From the NCBI GenBank assembly GCA_937952395.1, contig CALFYV010000187.1, positions 1 through 6,493 on the forward strand: a stretch of 6,493 nucleotides of DNA, written 5' to 3'. The translations under genes were made by a program, and so were the position numbers. The notes under the pieces were generated by a model. The model was not told where the DNA came from and made no database searches. It saw only the letters and a list, made by a program, of their open reading frames with translations. Below, one piece after another: positions 1 to 4,572 of the stretch. The DNA comes from an uncultured Bacteriovoracaceae bacterium (lineage in GTDB: Bacteria; Bdellovibrionota; Bacteriovoracia; Bacteriovoracales; Bacteriovoracaceae). Every line of letters starts with the position of its first letter. Position 1 is the stretch's first letter.

Positions 1-492
1 TTTAACCACCTCAGCTTCTTTAGCTTCTACTTTAAGTGGTGCTTCTGTTTGACCAGCAAAAATGTTGGCTGCGGCTGCTAAAGATTCTGCACCTGAAGTT
101 CCCAGAACCTTTTGCATAATTCTGGCACAAACGGCTACAACCTTTTGCATAACCCCCATGTGGTAAAGAACTCCCATAAGTGAGCTTGTAAAAATAATTG
201 TAGGTAGAACCATAGTTGCAAAAATAAAACCCATTTTAGAGGGGTCAGCAATCTGTCCAAAAATGAAGCTACCACCTTCGGCGGAGTAACCTAAAATCGT
301 ATCAAAAGCTGCTTTTGCTCCACTAAAAACAATTTTTCCGATGGTTGTTTTTAAAATAATAATGCCGAAAAAAACCTGTAACAAAATACCGGTAATAACG
401 GGCTTCCAATTAATGGCCTTGCGATCAGAACTTAATAAGTAGGCGAAAAACACCATGGCAAAAAGCCCAAAGAAGGAAATCATTTGTTCCAT
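1..492 (-). CDS. nupC: NupC/CNT-family nucleoside:cation symporter, N-terminal part (runs off window)
   Basis: Inner-membrane concentrative nucleoside transporter that imports nucleosides with H+ or Na+. The first 164 codons are visible; the rest lies beyond base 1. Translation starts at the ATG at 492-490, preceded by GGAG five bases upstream. The protein opens with a hydrophobic helix (about 5-20) and the SSDRKAIN turn. It then shows the family landmarks EGGSFIFG (72-79), VLPTIIF (95-101), MGVLYHMGVMQ (106-116), the GTSGAES stretch (131-137) and AANIFAGQTEAPL (141-153). Q148-T149-E150 corresponds to the nucleoside-base contact of hairpin HP1 in the Vibrio cholerae CNT structure, and overall it resembles that protein more than E. 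coli NupC. Directly after TEAPL comes a charged stretch, KVEAKEAE, before VVK, where relatives read straight into VVRP/LIRP; see findings. It lies 81 bp downstream of the small membrane protein gene and may share its promoter. The divergent deoA-punA pair supports a salvage role. Confidence 0.9.
   Translation of the reverse strand, partial: MEQMISFFGLFAMVFFAYLLSSDRKAINWKPVITGILLQVFFGIIILKTTIGKIVFSGAKAAFDTILGYSAEGGSFIFGQIADPSKMGFIFATMVLPTIIFTSSLMGVLYHMGVMQKVVAVCARIMQKVLGTSGAESLAAAANIFAGQTEAPLKVEAKEAEVVK
13..30. repeat. Imperfect 9-bp tandem repeat inside the transporter gene
   Basis: Two adjacent 9-bp units on the plus strand, AGCTTCTTT (13-21) and AGCTTCTAC (22-30), share their first seven bases. 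On the coding (minus) strand they encode the V-E-A and K-E-A triplets of the charged insert. They could reflect a slippage origin for that insert, but two units are too few to be sure. Confidence 0.4.
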
Positions 493-536
493 TTTTTCTC
501 CGGTTTGAAATCAACTGATCTGAATTAACAAGCTCG

Positions 537-550
537 TTGCCTAAAGGCAA
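537..550 (-). other. Small hairpin between the two minus-strand genes
   Basis: A perfect 5-bp inverted repeat, TTGCC and GGCAA, surrounds a 4-base loop in the 81-bp gap between the 141-residue protein gene and the transporter gene. It is not followed by a U-run on either strand, so it is not a convincing intrinsic terminator. It may attenuate, protect a processed end or have no function. Confidence 0.25.
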
Positions 551-573
551 GAAAGATTAAAGAAGGTGGAAAA

Positions 574-999
574 TTAAAAAGACTTATTATAACCAAAGAG
601 TGCAAGAGAGCTTCCTTGGAGGTTTTGTGAAAAATTTTCTTGATGCCATTGTTTTCTACTTGTTGTGTCAAATTCTTCTAGATTTTCAAATCGCACATTT
701 GTGTATTCAGGAGCGACATACTGATTCGTGCGCTCAGCTTGAAGCATTGCAACAACGATAACTCCACCAATAATGCCGATAGAAGCCCCTACGATAATAT
801 TTTTATAATGATCACTTGGCTCACTGACGAAAGAAAGAGTTGAGAGTCCAAGAACAGCCCCGCCAAGGCCGGCACCAGTGATGATATACAAATCCCGTGT
901 GGTGTCTTCAACTAGCGATGCATTGCTGTCATTGGTCTGGGCCAAGATATTATTTGAAAGCAATAATGTCATGAGAGTCAGAAAAAAAAGCCTATACAT
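574..999 (-). CDS. Small exported or inner-membrane protein with two glycine-rich hydrophobic segments
   Basis: A 141-residue protein of unknown function that I do not recognise by family. Residues 1-20 look like a signal peptide: a short n-region with Arg3, a hydrophobic core at 4-14 and a likely signal peptidase I site after Ala20 (NILA|Q). No lipobox cysteine is present. Two further hydrophobic segments follow, about 37-58 and 67-86. Both carry glycine-zipper-like spacing: GAGLGGAVLG at 42-51 and GASIGIIGG at 71-79. They are joined by a short polar loop (SEPSDHYKN). The C-terminal 55 residues are polar and aromatic-containing, ending GYNKSF. The start has a clear AAGGAA Shine-Dalgarno (1005-1010) five bases upstream, and a good promoter lies at 1062-1090. 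It is the first gene ahead of the nucleoside transporter, so a link to nucleoside uptake is possible but inferred from position only. Confidence 0.72.
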   Translation of the reverse strand: MYRLFFLTLMTLLLSNNILAQTNDSNASLVEDTTRDLYIITGAGLGGAVLGLSTLSFVSEPSDHYKNIIVGASIGIIGGVIVVAMLQAERTNQYVAPEYTNVRFENLEEFDTTSRKQWHQENFSQNLQGSSLALFGYNKSF

Positions 1000-1031
1000 A
1001 ATAATTCCTTGGTATTTTAGTCATATGAGCC

Positions 1032-1060
1032 TATTCATCTCACTTACTTTACCCTATGAT
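1032..1060 (+). promoter_or_regulatory. Weak candidate promoter for deoA-punA
   Basis: TATGAT at 1055-1060 is a 5/6 match to the -10 consensus. Seventeen bases upstream is TATTCA (1032-1037), only a 3/6 match to a -35. Transcription would begin near 1067, about 38 bases before the deoA ATG. The poor -35 suggests an activator, an alternative sigma factor or a wrong call. If real, it interlocks with the minus-strand promoter, because the two -10 boxes lie one base apart. Confidence 0.25.
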
Positions 1061-1061
1061 T

Positions 1062-1090
1062 ATTCTAAATTTTTCTTCGGAAATATTCAA
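1062..1090 (-). promoter_or_regulatory. Predicted sigma70-type promoter for the small membrane protein (and perhaps the transporter)
   Basis: Read on the minus strand, TTGAAT (1090-1085) is a 4/6 match to the -35 consensus. After exactly 17 bases comes TAGAAT (1067-1062), a 5/6 match to the -10. Transcription would start near 1055, giving a leader of about 55 bases before the ATG at 999. The -35 lies only 14 bases from the deoA start codon, so it overlaps the deoA leader. Confidence 0.5.
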
Positions 1091-1104
1091 TCTAAACGAG
1101 GTTT

Positions 1105-2427
1105 ATGCAGCAACGATTCTACCCTTTTGACATTATTGACAAGAAAAAGAAGGGATTTGAGCTTTCTGAAGAAGAAATTAAGTATTTCTTGAGTGGCTTT
1201 ATCAACAAAGAAATTCCTGATTATCAAATGAGCGCACTCCTTATGTGCCTTTACCTTAAGGGAATGAGCTCTCAAGAGACAGCAGCCTTCACTGATATAA
1301 TGACTTATTCAGGTCAAACTATCGATTTTGAACGAACTGATGTCATTGATAAACATTCCTTAGGTGGGGTTGGTGATAAAGCTTCTTTTGTCCTGGCTGC
1401 TATTGCTGCCGCTGCAGGAGTTAAAGTTCCAATGATGGCGGGAAGAACTCTCGGACATACTGGGGGAACAATCGATAAAGTGGAATCAATTCCAGGCTTT
1501 AAAACTGATTTGAGTTTAGAAGAATTTAAAAATCAAGTTCTCAGTCACGGCATTGCTCTGGTTAGCCAAACAGGAGAAATTGCTCCTGCCGATAAAGCTA
1601 TATATGCACTCAGAGATGTGACTGCCACCATTGATCATATTCCGCTCATCACTGCCTCCATTATGAGTAAAAAATTGGCTGAAGGTGCTGCGGGAATTGT
1701 TATGGATGTAAAAGTCGGCAATGGGGCTTTTATGAAAACCAGAAAAGACGCCCGTGATATGGCCAAAAGCCTTATTGCTACTGCCAAAAGATTTAATCGC
1801 AAAATGGTAGCCCTAATTACAGATATGAACCAACCTCTCGGTTTTTGTGTCGGGAACTCATTGGAAATTATTGAAAGCATCGAAACACTAAAAGGGCGAG
1901 GTCCAAAAGATTTAGAGACATTGAGCCTAGAGCTCGCTGCTCACATGATTCATATTGGTGGGAAAAGTGAAAGTTTTTCTAAGGCCATGCAAAAAGCCAA
2001 GGAAGTTCTAAAATCCGGTAAAGCTTTAGATGAATTTAGAAAATTAATTGAGTACCAAGGTGGAAATTCAAAAGTTATTGGTAATTATGACCTGTTACCT
2101 CTGAGTAAAATAACAACAGAAGTTCTCTCTCCAATCAATGGTTATGTAAAAAGTTTTGAAACGGAAAAAATTGGATATCTGCTTAATGACTTGGGTGGAG
2201 GAAGAAAGAAAAAAGAAGATATTATTGATCATAGTGTTGGCTTTTGCTTCCATAAAAAAATTGGCGATAGTATAAAAGAAGGCGAATCACTGGTAACTAT
2301 ATATCATTTAGATAAACAAAAAGACTTGGCCAAAGATATCGCACAAGAATTAAGAGACTCCGTTATTAAAATTGCAAAAACTAAAATAGAAGCGCCTGAA
2401 CTTATTTATGAAAAATTGGAATCTTAA
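1105..2427 (+). CDS. deoA: Thymidine / pyrimidine-nucleoside phosphorylase
   Basis: Cytoplasmic enzyme that cleaves thymidine, deoxyuridine or uridine with phosphate to free base and (deoxy)ribose-1-phosphate. The 440 residues match the family's usual 430-440. An N-terminal helical domain (about 5-70) carries the IPDYQMSALLM segment. Next come the phosphate-site loop DKHSLGGVGDK (82-92), the signature GRTLGHTGGTIDK (113-125) and QTGEIAPADK (155-164). YALRDVTATIDHIPLITASIMSKK contains R170, S185 and K189, equivalent to the E. coli base-binding R171, S186 and K190. The C-terminal PYNP_C domain spans roughly 345-425. Departures from consensus are Leu86 for Thr in KHST and Ala112 for the Ser of SGRGLGHTGG. 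The ATG at 1105 is the first start after an in-frame stop at 1093-1095, with GAGG at 1098-1101, a short spacing of three bases. The stop overlaps the punA start as TAATG. Thymidine-specific deoA and broader pdp cannot be told apart here. Confidence 0.93.
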   Translation: MQQRFYPFDIIDKKKKGFELSEEEIKYFLSGFINKEIPDYQMSALLMCLYLKGMSSQETAAFTDIMTYSGQTIDFERTDVIDKHSLGGVGDKASFVLAAIAAAAGVKVPMMAGRTLGHTGGTIDKVESIPGFKTDLSLEEFKNQVLSHGIALVSQTGEIAPADKAIYALRDVTATIDHIPLITASIMSKKLAEGAAGIVMDVKVGNGAFMKTRKDARDMAKSLIATAKRFNRKMVALITDMNQPLGFCVGNSLEIIESIETLKGRGPKDLETLSLELAAHMIHIGGKSESFSKAMQKAKEVLKSGKALDEFRKLIEYQGGNSKVIGNYDLLPLSKITTEVLSPINGYVKSFETEKIGYLLNDLGGGRKKKEDIIDHSVGFCFHKKIGDSIKEGESLVTIYHLDKQKDLAKDIAQELRDSVIKIAKTKIEAPELIYEKLES

Positions 2428-3242
2428 TGCTAAAAAAAATAAAAGAATCTTGCGAGTATATTAAAAAGAATACTTCGACTAAAGCAACCACTGCTATCGT
2501 ATTAGGATCCGGACTTAGTCAGTTTGGCGACAAAGTTCAAAATGCTAAAATTTTGAACTTTGATAAGATCCCTCATTTTAAAACCACAACTGTTCCCGGA
2601 CATGAAAGTTTGCTCATTAGTGGGAAAATAGAAGGACATGAAGTTATCATTTTAAAAGGAAGGGTCCACTTATATGAGGGACATGATGCTGCTGATGTCG
2701 TACTACCAGTGAGAGTGATGGCAACACTGGGAGTAAGAAATCTTATTCTGACCAATGCTTCAGGTGGAATTAATAAAGACTACAATCCCGGTGACCTGGT
2801 GTGTATTTCCGATCATATTAATCTGACAGGAAGAAATCCTTTAGTTGGTCCTAACTTGGACGAGCTAGGAGCTCGTTTTCCTGATCTCAGCAATGTTTAT
2901 AATAAAGAGTTGAGAGAAATTATCCAGAAAGCGTTCAAAAGCTGCAATATACCATTCAAATCAGGTGTTTATTCAGCCGTATTAGGCCCTAGCTTTGAAA
3001 CTCCAGCAGAAGTCAAAATGCTAAAAACCCTAGGTGGAGATCTAGTCGGTATGAGTACTGCCATGGAGGCCATAGCGGCTCACCATGCAGGTATGCGGGT
3101 TGCAGTAATTGCCTGTGTTACCAATTTGGCAGCTGGTATATCATTAGAGATGTTGAGTCATGAAGAAGTCAAAGAGGTTGCTTCAAAAGTTAAAGAGAAA
3201 TTCTCTGAACTTTTATTCAAGATATTGAGTTTCATGAATTAA
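2427..3242 (+). CDS. punA: Purine-nucleoside phosphorylase, trimeric PNP-I class
   Basis: Phosphorolysis of inosine, guanosine and their deoxy forms to base plus (deoxy)ribose-1-phosphate in the cytoplasm. The 271 residues match Bacillus PunA in length and layout. Visible landmarks are GSGL (27-30, phosphate loop, Ser28), the VPGH turn (56-59), GRVHLYEG (78-85, phosphate Arg79 and His81), TNASGGI (109-115), GARFPDLS (148-155) and GPSFETPAE (187-195, base-contacting Glu191). VGMSTAMEAIAAHHAG (207-222) holds phosphate Ser210, and TNLAAGI (232-238) holds Asn233, typical of 6-oxopurine specificity. LSHEEV (243-248) holds His245. The usual VPE after GMST is AME, a variant I recall from other bacterial PNPs. 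The ATG shares its A with the deoA stop (TAATG), so expression is probably translationally coupled; only a weak TGGA precedes it. With deoA it handles both pyrimidine and purine nucleosides. Confidence 0.94.
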   Translation: MLKKIKESCEYIKKNTSTKATTAIVLGSGLSQFGDKVQNAKILNFDKIPHFKTTTVPGHESLLISGKIEGHEVIILKGRVHLYEGHDAADVVLPVRVMATLGVRNLILTNASGGINKDYNPGDLVCISDHINLTGRNPLVGPNLDELGARFPDLSNVYNKELREIIQKAFKSCNIPFKSGVYSAVLGPSFETPAEVKMLKTLGGDLVGMSTAMEAIAAHHAGMRVAVIACVTNLAAGISLEMLSHEEVKEVASKVKEKFSELLFKILSFMN

Positions 3243-3258
3243 TGGAGCGAATGTTCCA
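3243..3258 (+). other. Small hairpin directly before the exonuclease Shine-Dalgarno
   Basis: TGGAGC (3243-3248) can pair with GTTCCA (3253-3258), giving six base pairs including one G-U around a GAAT loop. The 3' arm ends at the first base of the strong AGGGG Shine-Dalgarno (3258-3262). It has no U-tract, so it is not a terminator. It could separate punA from exonuclease translation or mark an RNA processing site, but a stem this short may be chance. Confidence 0.25.
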
Positions 3259-3267
3259 GGGGAAGAA

Positions 3268-4572
3268 ATGGGCCTATCTAAATCAGAACAGTTAGTTGAA
3301 TCTCTTAATTTTTGCGTTATTGACCTCGAAACAACTGGTGGAAACCCCACTGTTGATCAAATTATCGAAATAGGCCTCGTCAAAATTGCAGGAAGAAAAA
3401 TAAAAGAAAGTAAAAATTTTTTAATTAATCCTGGTGTACAAATCCCAGAGTTTATTCAAAAACTAACTTCTATTAAACAATCAGATATAATTGATTGCCC
3501 TAAGATTGAAGATGTTATTGATGAAATTATAGAATTTGTAGGCAGTGATATCATTGTTGCTCATAATACTTCTTTTGATGTTCCTTTTTTGAATGGAATT
3601 TTACAAAAAATTGGCAAGACACCATTTCCTAATCGTGTCTTGTGTACCAACGTCATGACTAAATATTTAATACCCGAGATCATGAATTCCAATTTAAATT
3701 ATATGAGCCAGCTTTTTAATATTGAGCATTTGAAAGCTCACCGGGCCATAGAAGATGCCACAGCAACGGCTTATTTACTAATTAAGTACTTAGATATTTT
3801 TATTGAAAAAAATATTAGAAAAATTAATCAGCTTTACTATCCTAGAAATAAATTTGAGCTCGACCGTTTGCATATTGAACAAGGCACATCGGAAGAAGAA
3901 ATTTTAGGAATATTAAAAAGTACAAGAGCTCCTGTGGTTTTAACTTTTAAAGGCGAACAAGGTGTACTGCAAGCAACACTGCCATTGAAGCAAGCTGCAG
4001 AAGAACTAGATATCGTTAAATTGATGCTCAAAAAAATTGACTGGAATATTCTAACTATTAAATTAGTGGGGCCATTTTTCGAAGGACTATTACAACTTAA
4101 TGCTCATTACTCAAAACTCCCTGAGGAAAATAAAAAACTGATTCTTAATTATTTGTACAAACAGTATAATATTAATGATAAAAAATATAATAAAAATGAA
4201 ATGGAACAAATTGATTTCATGATGGCCCCTCATCTCATCACTAACCAACTGACCGTTTATTCTTTTTTTAACTTGAATACAAAAAATCAACTTATTTTTA
4301 AATTCCCAGGACATAAAAAGAAATTTTTACAATACATGAGAAATCAAATTAGCCGTTTCGAGAAAAACGCAAAAGGCCGCAAAAGAAGCAATATTATACC
4401 TCAGCTTGTTCCCTTACTATCAACCTATATTAATGAAATCAAAGAAAGTTCAAGATACCTGTTTATATCAAGAGCCGCTTTTAAAGAAAACCCGCAAGAA
4501 CAACTAAATAAAATTGATAGCTTTCTGATGAAAAATATGAATTGCTATGACTTTCCTATGTCACATCTTTAA
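3268..4572 (+). CDS. DEDDh 3'-5' exonuclease (DnaQ / Pol III epsilon-like) with unassigned C-terminal region
   Basis: Residues about 12-177 form a DnaQ-type exonuclease domain that would hydrolyse nucleotides from 3' ends using two metal ions. The motifs are complete: Exo I IDLETTGG with Asp19 and Glu21, Exo II AHNTSFDVPFL with Asp104, and Exo III HRAIEDATA with His158 and Asp163. DQIIEIGLVKI (30-40) is also typical. The remaining 255 or so residues (about 180-434) are unlike the short C-terminus of replicative epsilon. They are lysine-rich and contain a probable beta segment (PVVLTFKGEQGVLQATL, about 220-236) and later helical stretches. I see no GIY-YIG, helicase, polymerase or BRCT motif. 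The ATG at 3268 has a strong AGGGG five bases upstream. The gene lies 25 bases behind punA and is probably in its operon. Its 3' end overlaps the opposing kinase gene by 17 bp. A repair or RNA/DNA-turnover nuclease is likelier than the replicative proofreader. Confidence 0.85.
   Translation: MGLSKSEQLVESLNFCVIDLETTGGNPTVDQIIEIGLVKIAGRKIKESKNFLINPGVQIPEFIQKLTSIKQSDIIDCPKIEDVIDEIIEFVGSDIIVAHNTSFDVPFLNGILQKIGKTPFPNRVLCTNVMTKYLIPEIMNSNLNYMSQLFNIEHLKAHRAIEDATATAYLLIKYLDIFIEKNIRKINQLYYPRNKFELDRLHIEQGTSEEEILGILKSTRAPVVLTFKGEQGVLQATLPLKQAAEELDIVKLMLKKIDWNILTIKLVGPFFEGLLQLNAHYSKLPEENKKLILNYLYKQYNINDKKYNKNEMEQIDFMMAPHLITNQLTVYSFFNLNTKNQLIFKFPGHKKKFLQYMRNQISRFEKNAKGRKRSNIIPQLVPLLSTYINEIKESSRYLFISRAAFKENPQEQLNKIDSFLMKNMNCYDFPMSHL
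4556..4572. other. Tail-to-tail overlap of two convergent coding regions
   Basis: The last six codons of the exonuclease (ending PMSHL, stop 4570-4572) and of the kinase (ending KDVT, stop TAG read from 4558 to 4556) share 17 bp in opposite directions. There is no intergenic space. I found no GC-rich hairpin with a U-tract on either side, so each transcript probably extends antisense into the other gene. Confidence 0.85.

Noticed and set aside
537..550. Intrinsic terminator between the membrane-protein gene and the transporter gene
   Set aside because: The stem has only five pairs and no U-run follows on either strand, so it is kept only as a weak hairpin.
878..1192. Plus-strand open frame of 104 codons spanning the intergenic region and the deoA start
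   Set aside because: It lies antisense to the membrane-protein gene and out of frame with deoA. It has no recognisable domain and contains the promoter region; it is a chance frame.
1635..1880. Minus-strand open frame of 81 codons inside deoA
   Set aside because: It is antisense to highly conserved phosphorylase sequence, and its composition mirrors the gene on the other strand.
4111..4314. Minus-strand frame of 67 codons with a hydrophobic Ile/Phe-rich stretch
   Set aside because: It is antisense to the Lys/Asn-rich part of the exonuclease. AAA and AAT codons read backwards give Phe and Ile, which explains the apparent membrane segment.
3268..4572. Replicative proofreading subunit dnaQ
   Set aside because: The catalytic motifs fit, but replicative epsilon is much shorter and lacks this long C-terminal region, so the gene symbol is withheld.
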